Source: Bacillota bacterium
GTDB taxonomy: Bacteria; Bacillota; Clostridia; Christensenellales; Aristaeellaceae
DNA length: 64,000 nucleotides
Assembly (NCBI GenBank): GCA_023421395.1
Contig: JAEZTL010000041.1
Span: 1-64,000, forward strand
Direction: 5' to 3'
In this document: piece after piece, positions 25,613 to 33,945 of the stretch
Numbering within the stretch: position 1 is the stretch's first letter
How the letters are laid out: every line of letters begins with the position of its first letter
Notes under the pieces: model-generated
The model's input: the letters and a program-made list of their open reading frames with translations, nothing else
Databases searched by the model: none
What the model was told of the DNA's origin: nothing
Translations under genes and position numbers: made by a program

Positions 25613-25641
25613 TTGTGAAGCGTTGCTTTGCATGTTATAAT
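25613..25641 (+). promoter_or_regulatory. SigA promoter of the homocysteine methyltransferase-domain gene
   Basis: TTGTGA (25613-25618), a 17-base spacer and TATAAT (25636-25641) with an extended TGT. No SAM or T-box riboswitch fits into the 30-base leader. Confidence 0.7.
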
Positions 25642-25671
25642 TTGGTTGATTGTCAACCGGAGGGGTGTAAT

Positions 25672-26874
25672 ATGGAAGATTTCAGGCAGGCGCTGGCGGG
25701 CGGCGTGGTGCTCTTTGACGGCAGCATGGGCGCGCTCCTGGGGCTGATGGGCGTCGAAACGGAGTGCCCGGACCTTCTGAGCATTACGCGGCCGGACCTG
25801 ATCCGCGGCATCCACGAATCCTATGTGAAGGCCGGGGCCGACGTGGTCCTGACCAACACATTCGGTGCGACTTCGATCAAGCTCGCACGGGCCGGCCTTG
25901 AGGAGCGCTCCGCGGAAATCGCCGCCGCGGCGGTTCAAAACGCGAAGGCTTCCGGCGCGCGCTTTACGGCGCTGGATTTGGGCCCCACCGGGCGTTTTCT
26001 GACGCCGGTGGGCGACGTGAGCTTCGATGACATGATGGGGTCTCTGCGCGCGTTCTGCCGCGCCGGTGCGGACGCCGGTGCGGACCTCGTCGTCATCGAG
26101 ACGCAAACAGACCTTGCGGAAATGCGCTGCGCGGTTCTGGCCGCCCGGGAGACGGGGCTGCCGGTCGTGGCCTCCTCCACCTATTCCGGGAACGTCCGCA
26201 CGCTGACCGGCGGCGCGCCGGAGTGCGCGGCGTTGATCGCCTGCGCGCTGGGCGCTGCAGCCGCGGGGGTCAATTGCTCCGGCGGGCCGCTGGAGATGAT
26301 CCGTCCGCTCACCGCGATGCGTTCCGTATCCCCAATCCCCGTAGTGGTTCAGCCCAATGCGGGTCTGCCCTCTGTCGATCCCGAAGGCCGCGCCGTGTTC
26401 CCCTTCGGACCCGACGCGATGGTCGGCCACATGGCGGCGATTCTCGCCGCCGGCGCTTCCGCCATTGGCGGCTGCTGCGGCACCACGCCGGAGCACATCG
26501 CGAAAATGCGCCCGCTGGCGGACGCGGCAAAGGCGCCCGCCCCCGTCTGGGACGGTGTGACGAAGGTTTGTTCGTCCCGCGTTTTCATGGCGCTGGCGGA
26601 GGCAAAGCAAGCCGTCGAGGAGATCACGGATCTCGAAGCGCTTTACGATCTCGAGCCGGGTCAGGTGCCGCTGATCGATCTGACTGGGCGCTCCCCCGCC
26701 GAGGCGCGTGCGGCTTCCGAGGCGGCGCAGACGATGACGAAGGCACCGATGGCCTTCCGCGCCGGCGATCCGGAGGTGTTGGACGCGGCGCTTCAAGTCT
26801 ACGCCGGCGTTGCGCTGGCGGATTGCGCAGGGCAGGAAGAGGTTTTCGCGCGCTGGGGCGCGGAGCGGCTGTAG
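25672..26874 (+). CDS. Homocysteine S-methyltransferase domain protein
   Basis: 400 residues from the ATG after GGAGGGG. The first 290 residues form the Hcy-binding barrel of MetH: FDGSMGALLGLMG, TNTFGAT, the first zinc cysteine in AAGVNCSGGP, and the zinc pair in AIGGCCGTTPEH. The last 110 residues are a shorter extension, not the folate or cobalamin domains of full MetH. It could transfer a methyl group to homocysteine or a related thiol. The donor and partner modules are not in the window. It ends at a strong terminator and stands alone. Confidence 0.82.
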   Translation: MEDFRQALAGGVVLFDGSMGALLGLMGVETECPDLLSITRPDLIRGIHESYVKAGADVVLTNTFGATSIKLARAGLEERSAEIAAAAVQNAKASGARFTALDLGPTGRFLTPVGDVSFDDMMGSLRAFCRAGADAGADLVVIETQTDLAEMRCAVLAARETGLPVVASSTYSGNVRTLTGGAPECAALIACALGAAAAGVNCSGGPLEMIRPLTAMRSVSPIPVVVQPNAGLPSVDPEGRAVFPFGPDAMVGHMAAILAAGASAIGGCCGTTPEHIAKMRPLADAAKAPAPVWDGVTKVCSSRVFMALAEAKQAVEEITDLEALYDLEPGQVPLIDLTGRSPAEARAASEAAQTMTKAPMAFRAGDPEVLDAALQVYAGVALADCAGQEEVFARWGAERL

Positions 26875-26896
26875 CCGCAGCAGGAGCACATAAATA

Positions 26897-26924
26897 AAGC
26901 CGTTCCCAGTTTGGGAACGGCTTT
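26897..26924. terminator. Bidirectional intrinsic terminator
   Basis: A 12-bp stem AAGCCGTTCCCA / TGGGAACGGCTT with a 3-base loop and TTTT on the plus strand. It separates the convergent methyltransferase-domain and small membrane protein genes. Confidence 0.85.
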
Positions 26925-26938
26925 TGCGCGTTCTGCGT

Positions 26939-27286
26939 TTACTTGATGATCGAGTAGTTGCCGATGAAGGGGAGTTCGCGGGCGTCCCCCTTCGACGCGG
27001 CGAGGTAAGTATAATACAGCGCGATCACAGCGATGGCGATATTGCACAGCGAATGCGCGATGATCACCAGCCATCCGATCACCGGAATACGGCCGAGGAT
27101 CCACTCCAGCAAGCCGAAGGCGATCCAGACGACGAGAGAGGCAATCCAGATCAACAGGCCCTGATTGGCGCAGAACTTGCCAAACCGGGACTCGGGACAT
27201 GCGATCAGCGGTAGAAAGAACACCAGATACCCAAGGCCGCCAAGCACTCGATTCTTCTCAACGTCGGACGGTTCAAAGCGCGTCAT
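26939..27286 (-). CDS. Small membrane protein, DUF4870/Tic20-like
   Basis: 115 residues with three to four membrane segments. After a short N-terminus comes VLGGLGYLVFFLPL, then RFGKFCANQGLLIWIAS and PVIGWLVIIAHSLCNIAIAVIALYYTYLA. The layout (helix, short polar loop with FxxxHxNQxL-like residues, two more helices) resembles DUF4870/Tic20-like proteins of unknown function. ATG chosen after GAGAGGGG. It has no obvious operon partner. Confidence 0.6.
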   Translation of the reverse strand: MTRFEPSDVEKNRVLGGLGYLVFFLPLIACPESRFGKFCANQGLLIWIASLVVWIAFGLLEWILGRIPVIGWLVIIAHSLCNIAIAVIALYYTYLAASKGDARELPFIGNYSIIK

Positions 27287-27393
27287 GCCCAACACCCCTC
27301 TCCTATGTTGAGAACATTATAGTATAATTTAACGGAAAATGCCATAGGTACGGCGATTCCGCCGCAAATTTAATGGGCAGATGAAATCTCCGG

Positions 27394-28224
27394 TCAGGAT
27401 GCGCCGGGGATTTCGACGGCCTCCGCGCGGGTGTCCGCGCCGGAGAGCGTCACCATCACGCCGCCGCCCGACCGCCAGGTGGAATATAGCGGGATGCCGC
27501 GTTCCTCAAGCATCGCCACAATACGCGGGTCGGGCAACTCCGGCCGCTCGTCCGAATCGGTGGATACGACGGCCACAATGGGCGTCGCGGCATCGATCAG
27601 TGCCTGGCTGGTGGCGTCGCTGCCCCCGTGGTGGGCGATCTTGATCAGATCACAATCGAGGGAACGGCCGCTATTGATCAGGTCTTCCTCCTCGTCAAAC
27701 TTCATATCGCCGGTCAGAAGCGCTCTGCTGCCGGAAGAGGAAAGCATCAAGACCAGCGAATTGCTGTCGTCATCCTTGTCCCGCTTCAGCGGCGCCAGCG
27801 CCGTAAAAGGCCCCGCCGCAGTCCCGGCCGACAGGTAAACCGCCTGCTGGCCTTGCAATGCGGCGGCCGCCGCCGCGGGGTGTTCCTTTTCGCCGTCGTC
27901 CGCATCGAGATCGGAAGCATACCAGGCCGCCACGGGGATGCCGCTCGCCGCCAGGGACTTCAACCCGCCCGAGTGATCCTTGTCTCCGTGGGTCAGAAAC
28001 ACGCCGTCCAGCGCCGTTACGCCGTACTGCCAGAGCGCCGCCTCCACGCGCGGCCAGGCGTCCTTCGGGCCCGCGTCGACCAGATAGCGGCGCCCCTCGG
28101 CCATCACCAGCACCGCGTCGCCCTTGCCCACGTCGATGAAGAGCACCTGTGGGGTTTCCGCGGGCGCGGCGGCGCATCCCGCCAAGACGATCACGGACGC
28201 GGCCGCGAGCAGCAGTTTTTTCAC
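27394..28224 (-). CDS. Secreted lipoprotein with ComEC-like metallo-beta-lactamase domain
   Basis: 276 residues from a GTG that overlaps the galE stop as GTGA. A lipobox signal (LLLAAASVIVLAGC) would anchor it outside the membrane. The rest is a metallo-beta-lactamase fold like the C-terminal part of ComEC: VLFIDVGKGDAVLV, the metal motif THGDKDHSGG, LLTGDM, and KIAHHGGSDATS. ComEC's DNA channel domain is missing. Free-standing proteins of this type are probable hydrolases or nucleases on the cell surface; the substrate is unknown. A link to galE, through the cell envelope, is inferred only from the overlap. Confidence 0.85.
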   Translation of the reverse strand: MKKLLLAAASVIVLAGCAAAPAETPQVLFIDVGKGDAVLVMAEGRRYLVDAGPKDAWPRVEAALWQYGVTALDGVFLTHGDKDHSGGLKSLAASGIPVAAWYASDLDADDGEKEHPAAAAAALQGQQAVYLSAGTAAGPFTALAPLKRDKDDDSNSLVLMLSSSGSRALLTGDMKFDEEEDLINSGRSLDCDLIKIAHHGGSDATSQALIDAATPIVAVVSTDSDERPELPDPRIVAMLEERGIPLYSTWRSGGGVMVTLSGADTRAEAVEIPGAS

Positions 28225-29243
28225 GCGCCGTACCCGTCCGGGTTCATGGTCTGCCAGCGCCAGGAATCGCGGCACATCTCCTCCAGCGACTTCTCCGCCC
28301 GCCAGCCCAGAAGCCGCTCCGCCTTGGCCGGGTTGGCGAAGAAGCCAGCCACATCGCCGGGGCGGCGCGGACCGAAATCATAGGTCAGTTTCAGGCCGTT
28401 GGCGCTGGCGAAAGTGTTCAGGATCTGCAGCACGCTGTAGCCCTCGCCGGTGCCCAGGTTGATCGCCTCCGCGCCGCACATGGTTTCGAGGTACTTCAGC
28501 GCCGCAATGTGGCCCTTTGCCAGATCCACCACGTGAATATAGTCCCGGATGCAGGTGCCGTCGAGCGTCGGCCAGTCGCGCCCATAGACGCTGATGCCGC
28601 CGGAAATCTTCCCCACCAGCGCCTGCATGACCCGCGGGATCAGGTTGTTGGGGATGCCGTTCGGATCCTCTCCAATCCGGCCGCTCTTGTGCGCGCCGAC
28701 CGGGTTGAAGTAGCGCAGCATCGCGATCGACCAGCCACCGTCGGAGACGGCCAGGCTCTTTAGAATTTGCTCGATCATGTATTTCGTCCAGCCGTAGGGA
28801 TTGGTGCAGCCACCTGTGGGCGCGTCTTCATCCAGCGCCTGTACCGCCTCCGGCGCGGTGTACACCGTGGCGGAGGAGCTGAATACCAGTTTTTTCACGC
28901 CAAAATCGCCCATGACCTCGAGAAGCGACATCGTGGCGTCCAGATTGTTGCGGAAGTACATGAGCGGCTTCGCAACAGACTCGCCCACCGCCTTCAGCCC
29001 CGCGAAATGGATCACCGCGTCGATTTTCTGCGCGGAAAAGACGCGCGTCAGCGCGGCTTTGTCGCAGAGGTCGGCTTCGTATACAGGAAAATCCGATCCA
29101 GTCAGCGCCTTGACGCGCGACATCGCCTCCGGACAGCTGTTGACATAGTTGTCCACCACCACGGCTTCGTGCCCTGCCTCGATCAGTTCCACGCAAGTGT
29201 GCGCACCGATGTAGCCGGCGCCGCCGGTCAGAAGAACCTTCAT
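28221..29243 (-). CDS. galE: UDP-glucose 4-epimerase
   Basis: 340 residues, a short-chain dehydrogenase fold. TGGAGYIGAH is the NAD-binding loop, and FSSSATVY and NPYGWTKYMIEQ supply the catalytic Ser/Thr and Tyr-x3-Lys. It interconverts UDP-glucose and UDP-galactose. galK and galT are not nearby, so it may serve surface polysaccharide synthesis. Start follows GGGAGG. Confidence 0.95.
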   Translation of the reverse strand: MKVLLTGGAGYIGAHTCVELIEAGHEAVVVDNYVNSCPEAMSRVKALTGSDFPVYEADLCDKAALTRVFSAQKIDAVIHFAGLKAVGESVAKPLMYFRNNLDATMSLLEVMGDFGVKKLVFSSSATVYTAPEAVQALDEDAPTGGCTNPYGWTKYMIEQILKSLAVSDGGWSIAMLRYFNPVGAHKSGRIGEDPNGIPNNLIPRVMQALVGKISGGISVYGRDWPTLDGTCIRDYIHVVDLAKGHIAALKYLETMCGAEAINLGTGEGYSVLQILNTFASANGLKLTYDFGPRRPGDVAGFFANPAKAERLLGWRAEKSLEEMCRDSWRWQTMNPDGYGA

Positions 29244-29261
29244 TTCATCGCCTCCCGCATC

Positions 29262-29290
29262 ATTATAAACCGCCGGGGGGATCCTTTCAA
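29262..29290 (-). promoter_or_regulatory. SigA promoter of galE and the lipoprotein hydrolase
   Basis: On the minus strand TTGAAA (29285-29290), a 17-base spacer and TATAAT (29262-29267). The leader is only about 12-15 bases. Confidence 0.75.
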
Positions 29291-29355
29291 TGGGGTTTTG
29301 GCAAAGAATGGGGCGGTTCTTTGCCTTGATACTCCGCGAGACCCAAGCGCGCGGC

Positions 29356-29398
29356 GCAAAATTTTGCCCCCGCGCATCCTAATGAAGCGCGGGGGCAA
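29356..29398 (-). terminator. Intrinsic terminator after the repeat lipoprotein gene
   Basis: A 12-bp stem TTGCCCCCGCGC / GCGCGGGGGCAA with an 11-base loop, followed on the minus strand by AATTTTGC. It lies just after the lipoprotein stop codon. Confidence 0.75.
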
Positions 29399-29418
29399 AC
29401 GATGTATTTCTCAGTTCA

Positions 29419-29637
29419 TCAGCCGGCAGCCGGCGCCTCGGTGGCGGTGACAGCGGGGGCTTCGGTGGCTGCGGGAGCCTCGGCGGCGGGAGCCTCGGTG
29501 GCGGCGGCGGGAGCCTCGGTCACAGCGGGAGCCTCAGTCGCGGCAGGCGCGGCGGTCGGAGCAGGCGTCGACTGCGTGCAGCCGGCCAGCACGGCAACCA
29601 GAGCCAGAACCATCATCAGTACCAATGCCTTTTTCAT
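29419..29637 (-). CDS. Small lipoprotein of TEAPA repeats
   Basis: 72 residues. A lipobox signal peptide (MKKALVLMMVLALVAVLAGC) is followed by about 50 residues made almost only of T, E, A, P and V in imperfect TEAPA(V/A) units, at least six copies. There is no folded domain. It should be a diacylglycerol-anchored disordered tail, perhaps a spacer in the cell wall. The repeated DNA could vary in copy number by slippage. Start follows GGAGG. No family known to me. Confidence 0.7.
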   Translation of the reverse strand: MKKALVLMMVLALVAVLAGCTQSTPAPTAAPAATEAPAVTEAPAAATEAPAAEAPAATEAPAVTATEAPAAG

Positions 29638-29739
29638 GGATTATGTCCTCCTTCAGATTGCATTGATCTCTAAGCACGCAGTTATGATATACCCGAAGCC
29701 CCCGTCTTACATGCATGAATCGGTAGCAACTGAGTTAAT

Positions 29740-31641
29740 TTATTGAAAACTCCCGACCCAAAGGGCGCCGTCTGCGTCGCTGGGCATGCGCCAGTCCGAT
29801 CTCGGCGAAAGGGTGACGGATCCCACCTTCGGGCCGTCCGGGAGACAGGAGCGCTTGAATTGATTTTGGAAAAACCGCTTCAAAAAAACCCGAAGCCATT
29901 TCTCAATCGTCGCCTCGTCGTATGCGCCCAAAAAGGCGATTTTTGCCAGCCGCAGAATCTTCGCGGGGCTCGCCATCCGCCGCACCAGGTGGAACAGGAA
30001 GAAGTCGTGCAGTTCGTAGGGCCCCACGATGTCTTCCGTCTTTTGGGAGATCACCCCATCTACCGGCGGCAGCAGTTCAGGACTGACGGGGGTGTCCAAT
30101 ACGTCCTCAAGGGCCGAGGCAAGTTCGGGATTTTCCGCGCGGTCCGCCGCGTAGCGCACCAGATGTCGCACCAGCGTCTTGGGCACCGATACGTTGACGC
30201 CGTACATCGACATGTGGTCGCCGTTGTACGTTGCCCAGCCCAGCGCCAGCTCGCTCAGGTCGCCGGTGCCGATCACGATGCCGCCCAACTTGTTGGAAAG
30301 GTCCATCAGCACCTGTGTGCGCTCCCGCGCCTGGGCGTTTTCGTAGGTGACGTCGCGCGACGTCTCGTCGTGTCCGATGTCCAGAAGGTGCTGGCGCACC
30401 GAACGCGTGATGTCTACCTCGATCAGCCGCGCGCCGAAGCCCCTTGCCAGTTTCAGCGCGTTGGCATGTGTGCGCTCGGTGGTGCCGAAGCAGGGCATGG
30501 TGACCGCGGCCAAGCCGTCCAGCGGAAGGTCCAGCTGGCGGAAGGCCCGGGCCGCGACGATCAGCGCCAGCGTGGAATCCAGTCCGCCGGACACGCCCAC
30601 CACCGCGGATTTGCAGCCGATATGCCGGAGCCGCTGAGCGAGGCCGTTCGCTTGGATCGAGAGAATCTGTTCGCAGCGCAGGTCGCGCTCGGCCTGATCA
30701 GAGGGCACGAAGGGCGCGGGGTCGACGAAGCGCTCAATGGGCGTTTCCCGGACGGCGGTCACGAAGGGGACCTTCGCATGGGTATTCTCCCGGAAGCCGA
30801 AGGTATTCATGCGCACGCGCTCGCAGGAGAGGTACTGCAAATCCAACTCCGCCGTGACGAGACCGGGGTGGAACATCCGGGACTGTTTCAGCAGAACGCC
30901 GTTTTCCGCGATCAGGTTGTGCCCGGCGTAGACCATGTCGGTGGAGGACTCGCCCTGACCGGCGTCGGCGTAGAGGTAGGCGGAAATCAGGCGCGCCGAC
31001 TGGCTGGCGAGCAGCAGTTCCCGGTAGGCGGCCTTGCCGATGGTTTCGTCGCTGGCGGAGGGGTTGCAGATCACCGTCGCGCCGGCGAGGGCGTGACCGG
31101 TGGAAGGCGCGTCGGGTACCCACAGATCCTCGCACACTTCCACCGCGACCTTGAATTCCGGCATGTCCTCGCAGACGAACAGGATATCCCCGCCGAAGGG
31201 CACATCCCAGCCCAGAAGCCTCAGCGGCCGGGCCTGTTTTGGGCCGGGCGTGAAGTGGCGCAGCTCGTAAAATTCTCCGTAATTGGGCGGATTGCGTTTG
31301 GTGACCACGCCCAGAAGGCGCCCGTCCTTGACCACCGCGGCCACGTTGTAAAGACGTGCATCCACCTCCAGCGACAGGCCCACGACCGTCAGAAGGTCAA
31401 GCTCGCGGCTTGCCTCGGCCACGCCGGCAAGCGCCGTCAGCGCGCCGTCACGAAGGGTCTTTTGCAGAAACAAATCGCCGGAGGTGTAGCCCGTCAGGCA
31501 CAATTCCGGCAGCGTCAGAACCTTGGCGCCCGCCTGTGCCGCCTCGCGCATCAGCGTGATGGCCGCGTTCATGTTTCCGTTTGTGTCCCCCACCCTGATT
31601 GCGGGTGTTCCAACCGCCACCCGGACAAACCCATCGCGCAT
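29740..31641 (-). CDS. nadE: Glutamine-dependent NAD(+) synthase
   Basis: 633 residues. The N-terminal nitrilase-type glutaminase domain has the triad E46, K115 and C170 (VAVEVCEDLW). The C-terminal synthetase domain has the PP-loop SGGLDS at 351-356. It turns nicotinate adenine dinucleotide into NAD with ammonia channelled from glutamine. The ATG at 31641 is preferred, since AAGGA is 9 bases upstream; the ATG three codons earlier touches that site. It has its own promoter, divergent from helD. Confidence 0.96.
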   Translation of the reverse strand: MRDGFVRVAVGTPAIRVGDTNGNMNAAITLMREAAQAGAKVLTLPELCLTGYTSGDLFLQKTLRDGALTALAGVAEASRELDLLTVVGLSLEVDARLYNVAAVVKDGRLLGVVTKRNPPNYGEFYELRHFTPGPKQARPLRLLGWDVPFGGDILFVCEDMPEFKVAVEVCEDLWVPDAPSTGHALAGATVICNPSASDETIGKAAYRELLLASQSARLISAYLYADAGQGESSTDMVYAGHNLIAENGVLLKQSRMFHPGLVTAELDLQYLSCERVRMNTFGFRENTHAKVPFVTAVRETPIERFVDPAPFVPSDQAERDLRCEQILSIQANGLAQRLRHIGCKSAVVGVSGGLDSTLALIVAARAFRQLDLPLDGLAAVTMPCFGTTERTHANALKLARGFGARLIEVDITRSVRQHLLDIGHDETSRDVTYENAQARERTQVLMDLSNKLGGIVIGTGDLSELALGWATYNGDHMSMYGVNVSVPKTLVRHLVRYAADRAENPELASALEDVLDTPVSPELLPPVDGVISQKTEDIVGPYELHDFFLFHLVRRMASPAKILRLAKIAFLGAYDEATIEKWLRVFLKRFFQNQFKRSCLPDGPKVGSVTLSPRSDWRMPSDADGALWVGSFQ

Positions 31642-31672
31642 CCGGCTCATTCCTTTTCATGGCTTTTTCACT

Positions 31673-31701
31673 ATTATAGCCTATGTGACGTTAATTCACA
31701 A
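31673..31701 (-). promoter_or_regulatory. SigA promoter of nadE
   Basis: On the minus strand TTGTGA (31696-31701), a 17-base spacer and TATAAT (31673-31678). The leader is about 25 bases, with no room for a riboswitch. Confidence 0.75.
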
Positions 31702-31740
31702 ATGCCGGAAAAGCCTCTTTGATAAAAATACCGCGCGGAT

Positions 31741-31770
31741 TTGAATTTGCCGGTCCGTCTATGCTATAAT
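31741..31770 (+). promoter_or_regulatory. SigA promoter of helD
   Basis: TTGAAT (31741-31746), an 18-base spacer and TATAAT (31765-31770). Confidence 0.65.
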
Positions 31771-31803
31771 GTACTGAAAGGCTCGCCTGAGGGGGTGAAC
31801 CGC

Positions 31804-33945
31804 TTGGATCATGTGGCCGAGCTCGAGCGCGAGCGTGCCTACACGGCGCGCGTGCAGCAGCTGCTCTATGCCGTCATTCAAAAGACAAGGGGTTTCACGA
31901 AGGCCCACGACCAGACCATCCGGGATATGCTGTCCGATGCCTGGGAAGAACTGCGCCTGAAGCCCACGGCGCTCTCCCCTCAGGATCTGGAACAGCTTTC
32001 CACCGAGATCGACCGCTACCTCGTGCGGAAGAACTTTTCCGAGGAAGTCGCGCGCCGGTACGAGCGGATGCTGCTGGATCCGTTCTTCGCGCGGATTGAC
32101 TTCCGCGAGGATGGCGAAAACGCGCCGGAGAAAATCGTCATCGGCCTATACAGCCTCAAAAATGAACAGGGTGAATTGATGGTGCATGACTGGCGCGCAC
32201 CGATTTGCAGCCTGTATTACGATGCGCAGCCCGGGGAAGTGGCGTATCAGGCGCCGGATGGCCTCATCCGGGGCACCATGACGCTCAAGCGCCAGTATCG
32301 CATGGAAAACGGGCGGCTCAAGTACTGCGTGGACACCGATGTGTCCATCGATGATGAAATGCTTCTGGACATCCTCTCCCACGCGACGTCCAGCCACATG
32401 CGATCCATCGTCGCCACCATTCAGCGGGAACAGAATATGGCGATCCGGCACGAAAACGCGCGGGTTCTTTCGGTCGTCGGCGGAGCGGGTTCGGGTAAGA
32501 CCAGCGTGGCCATGCACCGGGCGGCGTATCTGATGTACCGCCACCGGGATCAGCTGGACGCAAGCCACATCGCGGTGCTCTCGCCCTCCAGCGCCTTCAG
32601 CGAATACATCTCCACGGTATTGCCGGATCTGGGCGAGGAAAACGCGCAGGCGGTCACGCTGCGCGGACTGATGCGCCAGATCATCGGGCGGGAGGTTGAA
32701 CCTTCGATTCGGCAGATTGAGCGGCTCATCGACGAGGGAAGCGCGTTGCGCCGCCAGAGCGTACGCTTCAAATCCGACCTGAAGTTTTGCGAGATCCTGT
32801 CCGCCTATGCGCAGCGCTTCGAGGAAGATGGGCCTCGCTTCTCGGACGTTGGCCTTGAAAAACATCTTCTGATTTCCCGGCAGGACCTGGAGCAGCTCTA
32901 CCGAGTGGAGTTTAAGATGCTCAGCCCGGCGCTGAGGCTGATCCGCATACAGACGGTGCTCGAGAACCGGCTGGACAACTGGGAAAAGGCGCTTTCCACC
33001 CAATACGAAGACCGGCTTTTGAAGAGCTACCGGGGCCGCGAACTCGAGATGGCCAAGCGCCTGGCGGTGACGCAGCACCTGTCCCCGATCCGCCAGCAGA
33101 TCCGTCAGATGATCTCGGTGGATCCGCTCAAGATGCTGTCCGACGCGCTGTCCGGCGCGCCCGGGCAGCTGCGCGAGGCTGCCCGGGAAAACGCCCAGGC
33201 CGGTGTCGTCTGGTGGGAGGATGCGCCTGCCGTCGCCTGGCTAATGGTGCGGCTGGGCTTTGCCGCGCCGGACAAGTCCATGCGCCATATTCTGGTGGAC
33301 GAGGCGCAGGACTACCCGGACATCGCGCTGAGGCTCCTCTCCAGCTTCTATCCGTCCGCGCAGGCGACGCTGCTGGGCGATGTGAGCCAGCGCACCTGCC
33401 CGGGCATGCCACCCTGCAACCCCCGCGCCTGGGGCGGGGACTTTCAGGCGCCGGAAGCGCCGCTGGTACATTTGACGCGCTCTTACCGCTCCACACAGCC
33501 CATTACAAGGCTCTGTAACGCGCTGATTCCAGACGAGCCTCACGCCCGGGAATTCGGGCGCGAGGGCGCCTTCCCCAGCATCGAACCCTTTGATCTGGAA
33601 AAGCTCAGAGGGTTGGTGAGCGAATGGAAGGCGCAGGGCATGAAGCACATCGCGGTGATCACGCGCTCGCAGTCAGAAGCCGCAAAGCTCGTCCGGTACT
33701 TCAATGGCGCGATCCTCCTGACCGGCGATGACGACGACATGCTGCCCGAGGCGGGGGGCGTGGTGGTGTCCGGCTACCACCTGATCAAGGGGCTGGAGTT
33801 TGACGCGGTGGCGGTGGTCTGGCCGGGTGTGGAAGTGACGGACGGCGAGCGTCGCAGGCTCTACACCGCCTGTTCGCGGGCGCTCCACCAGCTTATCCTA
33901 CTGTGCGATGACGCGCTGAGGCGCGATTTGGGGATTGTGTTATGA
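31804..33945 (+). CDS. helD: HelD-type RNA polymerase recycling ATPase (UvrD/Rep-like)
   Basis: 713 residues from a TTG placed 8 bases after GAGGGGG. The N-terminal coiled-coil arm (about 1-90) reaches into RNA polymerase in known HelD structures. The SF1 motor has Walker A GGAGSGKTS (about 226-234), motif II LVDEAQDYPDI, and the late motifs (VVSGYHLIKGLEFDAVAVV and LYTACSRALHQL). HelD frees RNA polymerase from stalled complexes and DNA. An upstream in-frame GTG leaves no spacing for the ribosome binding site. It overlaps the next gene by four bases. Confidence 0.9.
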   Translation: MDHVAELERERAYTARVQQLLYAVIQKTRGFTKAHDQTIRDMLSDAWEELRLKPTALSPQDLEQLSTEIDRYLVRKNFSEEVARRYERMLLDPFFARIDFREDGENAPEKIVIGLYSLKNEQGELMVHDWRAPICSLYYDAQPGEVAYQAPDGLIRGTMTLKRQYRMENGRLKYCVDTDVSIDDEMLLDILSHATSSHMRSIVATIQREQNMAIRHENARVLSVVGGAGSGKTSVAMHRAAYLMYRHRDQLDASHIAVLSPSSAFSEYISTVLPDLGEENAQAVTLRGLMRQIIGREVEPSIRQIERLIDEGSALRRQSVRFKSDLKFCEILSAYAQRFEEDGPRFSDVGLEKHLLISRQDLEQLYRVEFKMLSPALRLIRIQTVLENRLDNWEKALSTQYEDRLLKSYRGRELEMAKRLAVTQHLSPIRQQIRQMISVDPLKMLSDALSGAPGQLREAARENAQAGVVWWEDAPAVAWLMVRLGFAAPDKSMRHILVDEAQDYPDIALRLLSSFYPSAQATLLGDVSQRTCPGMPPCNPRAWGGDFQAPEAPLVHLTRSYRSTQPITRLCNALIPDEPHAREFGREGAFPSIEPFDLEKLRGLVSEWKAQGMKHIAVITRSQSEAAKLVRYFNGAILLTGDDDDMLPEAGGVVVSGYHLIKGLEFDAVAVVWPGVEVTDGERRRLYTACSRALHQLILLCDDALRRDLGIVL

